Positions 1-8,022 of a stretch of DNA of 17,912 bases are shown piece by piece. The notes under the pieces were generated by a model. The model was not told the DNA's origin, made no database searches, and saw nothing but the letters and a program-made list of their open reading frames with translations. This DNA comes from an uncultured Oscillospiraceae bacterium (lineage in GTDB: Bacteria > Bacillota > Clostridia > Oscillospirales > Acutalibacteraceae). Position 1 is the stretch's first letter. Each line of letters begins with the position of its first letter. Position numbers and translations under genes: made by a program. Location: the NCBI GenBank assembly GCA_900546895.1, contig UREO01000017.1:1-17912 (forward strand), written 5' to 3'.

Positions 1-1406
1 TTGATATTCATGATAAATGGCCCGATCGTCATTTTTGTTCCGATATAGATAATACTTGACCCAACGATCTTGTAGTCCGTCAGTTCGTTTTTGGTTTCTT
101 TCAGCTTTTGAATTTTCGCGTCGATGGCTTTGATTGCTTCCCCCATCTGAATTTTTTTCATTAAGGCGGTCTTCACCATCAGGTTTTCCCTTCCCGAATC
201 GTTTCTGCCGCCCGAAGCAGTCAATTCCGCAAATTTTCTCTGAAATTCCTCAAATTCCTTCTGAGCTTGTGAACGCTGCTGTTCCAGCTGTTCCAAACTG
301 TTTTCATCTTTTCCGATTACAAGCTTATCGTTAAGCTGTTTGGACTGGATCGATACCTGCGTCGTCGTATAGGACGGCGCTCCGATATTTTTGACAATCA
401 TTTTCTGCCCCGCTTGATAACTGCCCCCGATTAGAGACCCTCGGCGTCCTTTCAAAATAATGGACCCCTGTGCGGTCGCCTTGCAATTCATCAGGATATC
501 CGCATAAATATCGTTTTCAGAAATTAAAATTGCATTTTCAAAATACTTGCCAACGATATTTCCGCCCGCTTTTAAAGTCCCCTTCCCCATTCCGTTCATT
601 CCGTTGGAAATAGAGATGGTCCCCTGCGCCTCTATCAAAGCTCCCTCGGCCATTCCGCGAATGGAAATGTCTTTTCCCGCTTTGACGGAAAAACCCTCTC
701 TCACATCGCCCATAACCACCACCGAACCAATTGTATTGATGTTGCCGGAAGCGCTGTCCACATCGCCGCGCACATAAAAAACCTCGCTGACATTGACGGA
801 CGAGTTCTTGTACTCGATGCATCCGTCCACACCGGCAATCAGGCTCAGGCGGTCTTCCGAAACAACCGTGTTGTTTCCCGTTGGCAGGGCCGGAAAGCGC
901 CCCTGCTTAAAGGCAACCGACCGGCCGAAAATATCCGTGCCGTCCGTGCCGTCCTTCGGAGGCGTAATCGTACAGAGAACCGTATCCTTCTCTACGTTCT
1001 TAACAATCTCCAAATCGCGGAAGTCGATCGTTCCGTCTTCCCTTTCCTTTGGTTTATAATCCGTACTGGTATTGAAGAAATAATCTATAAAGCCGTCGGT
1101 GCCGTCAACGGGATAGGTACCCTTCGCACAGAGCATCTCGGAATAAAACTTTTCCTCCCTACAGAAAAGGCGGATTTGCTCTTCACAGATGCCATAAGTG
1201 ATTCCCTTCTGAGCCAAAGCGGCGCTGATATCCTCATAGGAAATTTTCTGTCCGGAATACGCCGGTTTGACTTTCAGGTACGCCGCCATATTGTCCATAG
1301 ATACTCTGATATCGATCTGGGGCGGCTGTTCCTCTTTCACCTGGCTTTCCTGATTCGCATTCTCCGCATTGACATTGATTTGGTCTAAACCGGACTCTGT
1401 ACTCAT
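1..1406 (-). CDS. fapA: DUF342/FapA-family protein (3' partial)
   Basis: From ATG 1406 (7 bases after GGAGGAG) the minus strand reads 468 codons without a stop and runs off the window edge. The product begins MSTESGLDQINVNAENANQE. Residues about 30-120 form the N-terminal DUF342 region. After TPPKDGTDGTDIFGR and GRFPALPTGNNTVV (about 169-182) comes a stretch of short glycine-ended strands (about 190-340, such as YVRGDV, GSVVVMGDV and SVKAGKDISIRG), as in the right-handed beta-helix fold of this family. Residues about 355-445 are a charged coiled coil, followed by another strand segment. DUF342 proteins are often encoded beside flagellar genes; FapA of Vibrio vulnificus supports flagellation and binds the glucose phosphotransferase protein EIIA. 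The role here is unproven. There is no signal peptide, so it should be cytoplasmic. Confidence 0.85.
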   Translation of the reverse strand, partial: MSTESGLDQINVNAENANQESQVKEEQPPQIDIRVSMDNMAAYLKVKPAYSGQKISYEDISAALAQKGITYGICEEQIRLFCREEKFYSEMLCAKGTYPVDGTDGFIDYFFNTSTDYKPKEREDGTIDFRDLEIVKNVEKDTVLCTITPPKDGTDGTDIFGRSVAFKQGRFPALPTGNNTVVSEDRLSLIAGVDGCIEYKNSSVNVSEVFYVRGDVDSASGNINTIGSVVVMGDVREGFSVKAGKDISIRGMAEGALIEAQGTISISNGMNGMGKGTLKAGGNIVGKYFENAILISENDIYADILMNCKATAQGSIILKGRRGSLIGGSYQAGQKMIVKNIGAPSYTTTQVSIQSKQLNDKLVIGKDENSLEQLEQQRSQAQKEFEEFQRKFAELTASGGRNDSGRENLMVKTALMKKIQMGEAIKAIDAKIQKLKETKNELTDYKIVGSSIIYIGTKMTIGPFIMNI

Positions 1407-1442
1407 TTCATGACTCCTCCCCAGATTTTGAGGTAACCAGTT

Positions 1443-2147
1443 TTACCGTAAAGAATTTACAGTCTGCATGATTTCATCTGAAAGCTGCACCATTTTGGAA
1501 TTAAACTGAAAAGCTCTCTGCAGTTCAATGACGGAGGTCATCTGATCCGCGATATTCACGGCAGAATCCTCCAAATATTTTTTTTTCATTTCCGGGTCGG
1601 TGACCGCGGCAGCCGCACCGGAAAGGCCGCTCAGCTGAAAACAGGTATTCCCGGACCGGACAAGCCCATCTTCATTTTTCACGGAAAAAACCCCAATGGC
1701 CGGAGTATCCTCTTCACTTTCCATAGCGATCCGGCTGCCGTTGGCATCCAGCACATAGCCGCCGTCCGAAGAAACCAGATAACTGGTTCCGTCTTCCACC
1801 GAAAGATGGAAATTACCGTTACGCGTATATTTAACTTCCCCGTTGGACTCCACCGCAAAATAATTGTTGGGGTTTACCAGCGCGTAATCAAGAGCGCGTC
1901 CCGTCTGCCTGAGGCCGCCCTCGTTAAAGAGAGTGTCGGTCTTTTCCACTTTCGTGCCGTGGCCGCTCTTCAGCTGACTGTCCGCTCCCGGTTCTGCGTG
2001 GATATTGGTATAAATCAAGTCCGCAAAGGAAGCGCTGGAAGGCTTGTAGCCGACCGTAGACACGTTTGCGATGTTGTTTGCCGTGACATCAAAGCCGGAC
2101 TGCAGGTTAATAGCTCCGGTAGCCGACGTATAGAAAGAACTGATCAT
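1443..2147 (-). CDS. flhP: Flagellar basal-body rod protein, FlgF/FlgG family (FlhP-like)
   Basis: This is the second rod-type axial protein, 234 residues. The N-terminal motif is FDVTANNIANVSTVGYKPSS (about 19-38). The central part has NYFAVESNGEVKYTRNGNF, and the C-terminus has SAVNIADQMTSVIELQRAF with FNSKMVQLSDEIMQTVNSLR, closer to the FlgG/FlgE pattern than its neighbour is. The ATG at 2147 follows AAGGGTGG by 7 bases, 26 bases after the flhO stop. Together the two likely give the distal rod in a tandem like flhO-flhP of Bacillus, but attached here to the end of the main operon behind sigD. Divergence between the two copies is high, so they are not a recent duplication. One cysteine lies in the external part (GNTCFQL). 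Confidence 0.87.
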   Translation of the reverse strand: MISSFYTSATGAINLQSGFDVTANNIANVSTVGYKPSSASFADLIYTNIHAEPGADSQLKSGHGTKVEKTDTLFNEGGLRQTGRALDYALVNPNNYFAVESNGEVKYTRNGNFHLSVEDGTSYLVSSDGGYVLDANGSRIAMESEEDTPAIGVFSVKNEDGLVRSGNTCFQLSGLSGAAAAVTDPEMKKKYLEDSAVNIADQMTSVIELQRAFQFNSKMVQLSDEIMQTVNSLR

Positions 2148-2173
2148 CGTTTATCCACCCTTCTGATAGTAAA

Positions 2174-2905
2174 TTATATTTTGGCGATATTGGTGACGGC
2201 ATCCGATAAAACCTGATCGTACATTTTGATCGCCTGGGAACAGTTCTGCAAGTTTCGCTGAGCCGAAAGAGCGTCCGTCATTTCCTCGGCGGCATTTACA
2301 TTGGAACCCTCGATCGTTTTCCACATGATCTCCGGATTTTGTACCAGCGCCGCATTGGTACCCGCGAACATTCCGTCACCGGATATCCGGAGGTTATTAT
2401 AATCGTCAAAATTATAAACGGCGATTTTGTCGACAACATTTCCCCCGACCGTCAGGTTTCCCTGCGCATCGGCAGTAAACTGGTCGGTACCGATCTGAAT
2501 AGGACCGTTCTGACCCATCACGCGGCCGACATTGTCCAGTACAAGATAGCCTTCAGCATCCACGTTAAAGCTGCCGTTGCGCGTATAGACCGTTCCGTTT
2601 GCCCCCTGTACCGCAAAGAAGCCCTCTCCCTGAATGGCAAAATCCAACGGACGCTCCGTGTTCTTGAGAGTGCCCTCGGAATGGATGACGTTGGTTTTAT
2701 CCGCCGCCGTAATCAGATTCATAGTGCCGATGGGTGTTTTCTGCGAATCGACGCGGTTAATTACCATGCTGCCGAATGTGGAAACGCTAACTTCCTTCTT
2801 TTTATACCCCGGCGTTTCAACATTTGCTAAATTGTTGCTGACGCCGGTCAGGATTCTGCTCTGTGTCAGCATCCCGGAACCAAGCGCGTAAAATCCTCTG
2901 ACCAT
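2174..2905 (-). CDS. flhO: Flagellar basal-body rod protein, FlgF/FlgG family (FlhO-like)
   Basis: This exported axial protein of 243 residues probably builds part of the distal rod. Near the start it shows MVRGFYALGSGM and the rod motif SNNLANVETPGYKKKE (about 23-38), followed by a central IQGEGFFAV and YTRNGSF block (about 90-112) and the C-terminal axial helix GSNVNAAEEMTDALSAQRN. The ending AIKMYDQVLSDAVTNIAKI resembles Bacillus FlhO more than FlgG proper. The ATG at 2905 lies 8 bases after AGGAGG. It follows sigD after 19 bases and precedes a second member of the same family. The exact split between FlgF and FlgG roles cannot be settled from sequence alone. One cysteine occurs near the C-terminus (LQNCSQAI). 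Confidence 0.88.
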   Translation of the reverse strand: MVRGFYALGSGMLTQSRILTGVSNNLANVETPGYKKKEVSVSTFGSMVINRVDSQKTPIGTMNLITAADKTNVIHSEGTLKNTERPLDFAIQGEGFFAVQGANGTVYTRNGSFNVDAEGYLVLDNVGRVMGQNGPIQIGTDQFTADAQGNLTVGGNVVDKIAVYNFDDYNNLRISGDGMFAGTNAALVQNPEIMWKTIEGSNVNAAEEMTDALSAQRNLQNCSQAIKMYDQVLSDAVTNIAKI

Positions 2906-2924
2906 GGCTGTTTCCTCCTACATT

Positions 2925-3698
2925 CTATTGATTCAGGTATTCCGCCAAAGATTTTTTCAGCTTTCTCAGCGCGCTGGAATGAATCTGCGACACTCTGGAA
3001 TCACTGATTCCCATCACGCTGGAGATTTCCTTGATTTTCAGCTGTTCCTTGTAATACAGCGAAATAACCACCTGTTCTTTTTCATTGAGCCGTTCGATAT
3101 CCTTCGCAAGCACGGCCTGCAGCTCCTTTTCCGCCACAACCTGCTCCGGCCCGTGAATGGAGTCCCCCGACTGGCTGACGTGAATATTTTCAACGCCCTT
3201 TTCATAGATCATCTCTTCAAAGGAAAGCATATTGAGCACGCAGGTTTCCGCTTGCATCTTTTCGTAGTCCGGCAGGCTAATCTGCAGAAAATCCGCGATT
3301 TCCTGATCCGTAGGATTGCGTCCCAGCCGGTGGTTCAGCATGTTCTCCGCCTCACTGATATTTTTGGCAATGCGTTTGAGTCTTCTGGGAAAACAGTCCT
3401 GTTTGCGTATGTAATCAATCATGGCGCCGCGCACTTTTATGGAAGCATAGGTTTCAAACTTCACTTTTTTTTCAAAATCAAATTTCTCCACAGCATCCAG
3501 AAGAGCGATCAGGCCCTCATTGACGATATCGTCCATATAGTTGAAATACTGGTAGCGACCGACTGTTTTCAACGCTATGCACTTCACGATGTAGCTGTAC
3601 TGAACAACCAGCATATTCCGCAGTTCGGTGTTTCTTGTCTGACGATACCTGGTCCATAACTCCACTATACCTGTCTTCTCCGTTTCCGTACTCTTCAC
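2925..3698 (-). CDS. sigD: Flagellar sigma factor SigD (FliA/WhiG family)
   Basis: This sigma-28 family factor directs RNA polymerase to late flagellar and chemotaxis promoters once the hook is complete and its anti-sigma FlgM (not in this window) is exported. The 257 residues cover region 2 (about 25-105), with the strongly conserved FETYASIKVRGAMIDYIRKQD (in 81-101), region 3 (about 108-150, LGRNPTDQEIADFL) and region 4 (about 190-255) with the helix-turn-helix IKEISSVMGISDSRVSQIH. The start is GTG 3698, after AAAGGAGGGGG with 8 bases from the end of the G-run. It sits just behind flhA and 19 bases before flhO. Sporulation sigma factors share the fold, but the context and the WhiG/FliA-type region 2 favour SigD. 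Confidence 0.95.
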   Translation of the reverse strand: MKSTETEKTGIVELWTRYRQTRNTELRNMLVVQYSYIVKCIALKTVGRYQYFNYMDDIVNEGLIALLDAVEKFDFEKKVKFETYASIKVRGAMIDYIRKQDCFPRRLKRIAKNISEAENMLNHRLGRNPTDQEIADFLQISLPDYEKMQAETCVLNMLSFEEMIYEKGVENIHVSQSGDSIHGPEQVVAEKELQAVLAKDIERLNEKEQVVISLYYKEQLKIKEISSVMGISDSRVSQIHSSALRKLKKSLAEYLNQ

Positions 3699-3745
3699 TG
3701 CAGCCGCCCCCTCCTTTCAAGCTTAAAATTTATCATGGAATCAAC

Positions 3746-5812
3746 TTATTCCAAAGTAACATTGGCAACCGCCTGAATCTGGACATTGGAATTCAGTTCG
3801 TTAAACGAAAGAACCACCGCGTTTGGATAAAACTGCTCCAACATTTTACTGAAATAAATTCTGACCAGCGGGGAGGTCAGTACAATCGGGATATTGATCA
3901 CATCCTTAACCTTTGTGATGCACTCCATCAGCTTGGATATAATTTTCTGCGTGGACTGGGGGTCAAGCGAAAGATATGTGCCCTGATCGTTTTTGCTGAT
4001 GGAATTGATAATCAGCCTCTCGACTTCGCTGTCGAGCGTAATCACCCTGATCTGGCCGCCGTCGGACCATTTGCGGGTGATCGTGCGCTTCAAAGCCTGC
4101 CGCACATATTCGGTCAGGACCTCAAGATCGCGGACAGTAGAGGCGTTGTCCGAAATCGTTTCCAGAATAGTTTCCATATCTCTGATGGGAACGCCTTCCT
4201 TCAGCAGATTGCACAGGACCTTTTGAAGGCCGCCGAAGGTAATCTGGTTCGGGATGACGTCGTCCACGATGGTGGAACCTGTTTTCTTGATGTTTTCCAG
4301 CAGCTGGTTCAAGTCCTGTCTGGAAAGCAGCTCATGCGCATATTTCTTGACGGTTTCGGAAAGGTGCGTTACCACCACGGACAGCGGATCAATTACGGTA
4401 TAGCCGTAAATTTCAGCCATTTCCTTTTTGTCCCGGGTAATCCACTTGCTTGGGATGCCGTAGGCCGGCTCAATGGTTTCTATGCCGTCGATGGTTCCGG
4501 TAAGGTTCCCCGGGTCCAAAGCAAGATAATAGTCAACCAGAATCTCGCCGCGGCTGACCTCCTCGCCCTTGATCTTGATCACATACTGATTTGGATTCAG
4601 CGTACCGTTGTCCCTTAAACGTACCGCCGGGATAACGATTCCCATTTCCACAGCAAACTGCTTCCGGAAGGTAACCAGCCGTTCAATAAAGCTGCTACCG
4701 CTGTTTTCGTCGACCAGCGGAATCAGGCTGTAGCCGAATTCCATTTCAATGACGTCGATTTTCAGCAGATCGTAAATATTGTCGATATTTTTGAAGTAAT
4801 CTGTGTCGTCCGCCTGCTGCGGCGTTGTTGCGCGGGCGGTCTCGGCCTGTGCGGCCGCAGTAGCCGCAAGCGCGTTCTTTTTCCGGAGGTTGAATCCGGC
4901 AAACAGCATACCGGCCGCCACGATCAGAATCTGCGGAACCGGCATACCGGGGATAAAGCAAAGGCTGATCAGGGTACAGCCGCTGATGATCATAACGACG
5001 GGATGGGAAAAAAACTGCCGCGAAACGTCCATGCTCAGGCTGGAATCGGACGCCGCGCGCGTAACGATCATGCCGGTCGCGGTGGAAATCATCAGTGCGG
5101 GAAGCTGCGATACAAGTCCGTCGCCGACGGTCGCAATCGAATAGACATTCAGCACCTCCTGAAAGGTACTGCCGCCCTGAACCATACCGATTACGGTACC
5201 GGCGATAAAATTGATAAACGTGATGATGATGGAGGCGATCGCATCGCCCTTTACAAACTTGGTGGCGCCGTCCATGGCCCCGTAAAATTCCGCCTCGCGC
5301 TGGATATCCGTCCGGCGCTGGCGTGCCGTCGATTCATCGATCAATCCGGAGCTCAGGTCCGCGTCGATCGCCATCTGCTTTCCCGGCATTGCGTCCAGCT
5401 TGAATCTTGCGGAAACCTCGGATACACGTTCCGCGCCTTTGGTAATGACCAGAAAGTTGACAATAACGATAATCAAAAAGACGATGAAACCGACGATGAC
5501 GTTTCCCTTCAGTACAAAGTTGCCGAAGGTTTCAATCACCTGTCCGGCTTTTCCGGACTCGGTAAGAATCAGCCTGGTCGAAGAAATGTTCAGCGCCAGG
5601 CGGAACAGTGTGGTTATGAGCAGCATCGACGGAAAGACGGAAAACTGGAGCGCGTCCTTCACGTACATGGTCATCAGCAAAATCATAACGGAGATCGTAA
5701 TATTTATGATAAACATCATATCCAGTAAAAAAGGAGGCAATGGAATGATGATAAATCCGACTATGAGGATGACAAAAATTGCTACGACATTATTGAGGAA
5801 TTTCAATATCAC
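3746..5812 (-). CDS. flhA: Flagellar export gate protein FlhA
   Basis: FlhA is the large export gate protein, whose cytoplasmic ring docks chaperones, FliI and FliJ and couples export to the proton motive force. I place the start at GTG 5812, 5 bases after AAGGAG and overlapping the flhB stop as GTGA, giving 688 residues; the open frame runs ten codons further to 5842 without a ribosome site. The first 330 or so residues hold about eight membrane helices and the conserved loop from GAERVSEVSARFKLDAMPGKQMA through DLSSGLIDE to EFYGAMDGATKFVKGDAIA. The rest is the soluble export-ring domain with HELLSRQDLNQLLENI and GVPIRDMETILE. An Ala/Gln-rich linker joins the two halves. It is followed after 47 bases by sigD, with no flhF or flhG. 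Confidence 0.97.
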   Translation of the reverse strand: MILKFLNNVVAIFVILIVGFIIIPLPPFLLDMMFIINITISVMILLMTMYVKDALQFSVFPSMLLITTLFRLALNISSTRLILTESGKAGQVIETFGNFVLKGNVIVGFIVFLIIVIVNFLVITKGAERVSEVSARFKLDAMPGKQMAIDADLSSGLIDESTARQRRTDIQREAEFYGAMDGATKFVKGDAIASIIITFINFIAGTVIGMVQGGSTFQEVLNVYSIATVGDGLVSQLPALMISTATGMIVTRAASDSSLSMDVSRQFFSHPVVMIISGCTLISLCFIPGMPVPQILIVAAGMLFAGFNLRKKNALAATAAAQAETARATTPQQADDTDYFKNIDNIYDLLKIDVIEMEFGYSLIPLVDENSGSSFIERLVTFRKQFAVEMGIVIPAVRLRDNGTLNPNQYVIKIKGEEVSRGEILVDYYLALDPGNLTGTIDGIETIEPAYGIPSKWITRDKKEMAEIYGYTVIDPLSVVVTHLSETVKKYAHELLSRQDLNQLLENIKKTGSTIVDDVIPNQITFGGLQKVLCNLLKEGVPIRDMETILETISDNASTVRDLEVLTEYVRQALKRTITRKWSDGGQIRVITLDSEVERLIINSISKNDQGTYLSLDPQSTQKIISKLMECITKVKDVINIPIVLTSPLVRIYFSKMLEQFYPNAVVLSFNELNSNVQIQAVANVTLE

Positions 5813-6870
5813 CTCATCTCCTTTTTCAATGAATATACCCAAGCCATAATTTCAGCAAGAATCACATAATATTCCTCCGGAATTTCCCGGTTGACAGCAA
5901 CCGTTTTGTATAAGGCCCTTGCGAGCGGCACATTTTCAGTCATCGGGATATGGTTTTTTTCCGCGATCTCTATAATTTTCAGCGCAACATAATCCTGCCC
6001 TTTGGCAACCACAATCGGGGCGCTGTTTTTTTCGATATCATATTTAAGCGCTACGGCAAAATGGGTCGGGTTCCTGACGATCACATCCGCAGTCGGCACC
6101 TGCTGCATCATCCTCTGCATGGAGATTTTGCGCTGCCGCTCCTTGATCTGTCCTTTAATCTGCGGGTCGCCCTCCATCTGTTTGTACTCTTCCTTGATTT
6201 CCTGCTTGGACATTTTGATATTCCGCTCATATTCCCACCACTGGTACAGATAGTCGAATGCGGCGATCAAAATAAAAACCAAGGAAAGCTGTATGACAAT
6301 GTCCATGATGGAATTCAGGATAAACTGCACGGCATCGAAAATATCTTGGAACATCAGCTTCGTAAAATATTTTGCAATGTTCATGAACGACGAGTACAAA
6401 ATATAAAAAATAACGGAAATTTTGAGCATAGCTTTGACCAGTTCGGTGACGGAACGGATGGAAAACATCCGTTTGAACCCCTGCAGGGGGCTGATCCTGG
6501 AAAACTTCATTTTCAGGTTCTCTTTGGACACCTTGAATCTGGTCTGCACTCCGGTAGCGATTACCCCGACCGCTATGGCAGTGAGCATTATCGGCCCGGC
6601 CAGTAAAAAGAGAGCAATTAGCGCATCTTTGGCCACATCCATTGCAAATTCGGCCGAAAGCGCCGGAATCGTCTTTACATAGGCAATATACCGGGAAAGG
6701 TAAATAGAAAGGGAATGATACATAAAGGGAAAAAGCATCTTTAAGACCAGAAAAAGCGACAGAATAGACAATGCGCTGATTACATCGCTGCTTTGAAAAA
6801 TATTTCCTTTTTTTCGTTCGTCTTCCTTTTTTTTAGGGGTTGCTCTTTCGGTCTTGCTGCTGTCTGGCAT
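5809..6870 (-). CDS. flhB: Flagellar export switch protein FlhB
   Basis: FlhB selects export substrates and switches from rod/hook to filament subunits after cleaving itself. The protein has 353 residues. The N-terminus SKTERATPKKKEDERKKGN is typical. Four membrane helices lie at about 30-50, 82-107, 143-165 and 185-210, followed by the charged linker KMSKQEIKEEYKQMEGDPQIKG and the cytoplasmic domain. The autocleavage motif NPTH is intact at residues 267-270, so normal substrate switching in response to FliK is expected. The ATG at 6870 is 5 bases after a GGGGGG-type ribosome site. Its final codons contain the ribosome site of flhA, and its TGA overlaps the flhA GTG by four bases (GTGA). Confidence 0.97.
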   Translation of the reverse strand: MPDSSKTERATPKKKEDERKKGNIFQSSDVISALSILSLFLVLKMLFPFMYHSLSIYLSRYIAYVKTIPALSAEFAMDVAKDALIALFLLAGPIMLTAIAVGVIATGVQTRFKVSKENLKMKFSRISPLQGFKRMFSIRSVTELVKAMLKISVIFYILYSSFMNIAKYFTKLMFQDIFDAVQFILNSIMDIVIQLSLVFILIAAFDYLYQWWEYERNIKMSKQEIKEEYKQMEGDPQIKGQIKERQRKISMQRMMQQVPTADVIVRNPTHFAVALKYDIEKNSAPIVVAKGQDYVALKIIEIAEKNHIPMTENVPLARALYKTVAVNREIPEEYYVILAEIMAWVYSLKKEMR

Positions 6871-6909
6871 ATCATCCCCCCTAAAATCAGATCTGAACGG
6901 AACCGGAAG

Positions 6910-7674
6910 CTACAGCAATGACTGAAACACTTGATTGATATTGTCAAACATCAATAAAATCAGTTTTTCAAGAAAAGATGCCAGTGGCGGCGCCATAATG
7001 ATAATGATAATGAACCCAAGGATTACTTTCAGCTGGATATTGATGACGAAAACGTCAATCTGGGGAACAGCCCGCATCACCAGGCCCACGGCGATTTCGG
7101 TAATCAGCTCCGCCGCAAGAACGGGCAGAGACATTTTCACCGCATACACCAGAATCAGCGAAAACATGTTGATTAACGGCTGGTACATGGCCGGCTCAAA
7201 ATGGAGGGCACCGTAGGGAACCATGACGCACAGCTTCACAAAAATCTGAATCAGTGTCAGATGGCCGTTTACAGCGAAAAAGATCAGAATAAACATCGTA
7301 TTGATAAACGACGCGGAAAGAGGCATGGACACGTTGCTCTGCGGATCGTAAATCTTCGACATGGAAATACCGATCTGCATGTCCATATTTTCGCCGCTGA
7401 TGAGCATGACCGACAGAAACAGCTGGATGATATACCCCACCATATAACCGATCAGCAGTTCTTTCAGCAGACTGACGGACAGGACCAGAAAAGAAGGGAT
7501 TTCCAGCGTTTGGGCGGGAACAAGGTGGTAGGAAAAAACCGAAAGCATCAGGGTCAGACCGACTTTGAGAACAACCGGAAGATTTTTTCTTCCTAAAATG
7601 GGGTTGAACAGAATGCAGCCGGACATTCTCATGAAAATGAAAAGCAGAAGAGTAAAATCATAATTCAATTCCAT
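6910..7674 (-). CDS. fliR: Flagellar export gate protein FliR
   Basis: FliR completes the export gate core with FliP and FliQ and contacts FlhB. From ATG 7674 it has 254 residues, starting MELNYDFTLLLFIFMRMSGC, which matches the short N-terminus of the family. The open frame reaches six codons further to GTG 7692. Neither start has ideal ribosome-site spacing: AGGAAGG lies about 17 bases before the ATG and directly abuts the GTG, so the start stays open. Six or so membrane helices are evident, and conserved parts include FNPILGRKNLPVVLKVGLTL near the start, the LLKELLIGYMVGYIIQLF helix and LPVLAAELITEIAVGLVMRAVPQ further on. flhB follows 39 bases downstream as a separate gene, not fused to fliR as in some Clostridia. 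Confidence 0.95.
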   Translation of the reverse strand: MELNYDFTLLLFIFMRMSGCILFNPILGRKNLPVVLKVGLTLMLSVFSYHLVPAQTLEIPSFLVLSVSLLKELLIGYMVGYIIQLFLSVMLISGENMDMQIGISMSKIYDPQSNVSMPLSASFINTMFILIFFAVNGHLTLIQIFVKLCVMVPYGALHFEPAMYQPLINMFSLILVYAVKMSLPVLAAELITEIAVGLVMRAVPQIDVFVINIQLKVILGFIIIIIMAPPLASFLEKLILLMFDNINQVFQSLL

Positions 7675-7721
7675 TTTTCGTTTATGACACACCTTCCTGC
7701 CGTACTTGAAAAGAGGCTGCT

Positions 7722-7988
7722 TTAATTTAATTTTGTTATCAAACTGAATATGTAGATGGTAAAATCATTCATGGTTTCCATCATCCACGGTCCCAGAATC
7801 ACCAGAATCAGCGCAATGGCCACCAGCTTGGGAACAAAGGTAAGGGTCTGTTCGTGAATCTGCGTAGCCGCCTGAAAGATGGACACGATCAGCCCCAGTA
7901 AAACACTGGCAATCAGAATGGGCGCGGACAGCTTGAGCGCCGCAATCATTGCCGCCTGTACCACTTCCGTGACTTGCGATATTGACAT
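7722..7988 (-). CDS. fliQ: Flagellar export gate protein FliQ
   Basis: FliQ is a small gate subunit that wraps the FliP/FliR core. The 88-residue length and two-helix hairpin (about 15-38 and 50-72) are exactly those of the family. The typical MSISQVTEVVQAAM start, the LLGLIVSIFQAATQIHEQTL loop (about 31-50) with the conserved Gln, and FVPKLVAIALILVILGPWM are all visible. The ATG at 7988 lies 8 bases after GGGAGG. It sits between fliP and fliR as in nearly all flagellar operons. Confidence 0.96.
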   Translation of the reverse strand: MSISQVTEVVQAAMIAALKLSAPILIASVLLGLIVSIFQAATQIHEQTLTFVPKLVAIALILVILGPWMMETMNDFTIYIFSLITKLN

Positions 7989-8022
7989 GCCTGCATCCTC
8001 CCACAGTTATTTGAAAACCAAG

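Noticed and set aside
538..822. Minus-strand open frame of 94 codons
   Set aside because: It lies in another frame within the DUF342/FapA gene, which has a continuous, family-like translation over the same bases.
2904..3659. Plus-strand open frame of 251 codons
   Set aside because: It is antisense to sigD with no family similarity.
3741..3764. Short TGGAAT/ATTCCA inverted repeat at the end of flhA
   Set aside because: Six pairs straddling the stop codon, with no U-run; chance pairing is likely.
3635..4618. Plus-strand open frame of 327 codons
   Set aside because: It is antisense to flhA, has no recognisable domain or ribosome site, and its composition is that of a reverse-complement shadow.
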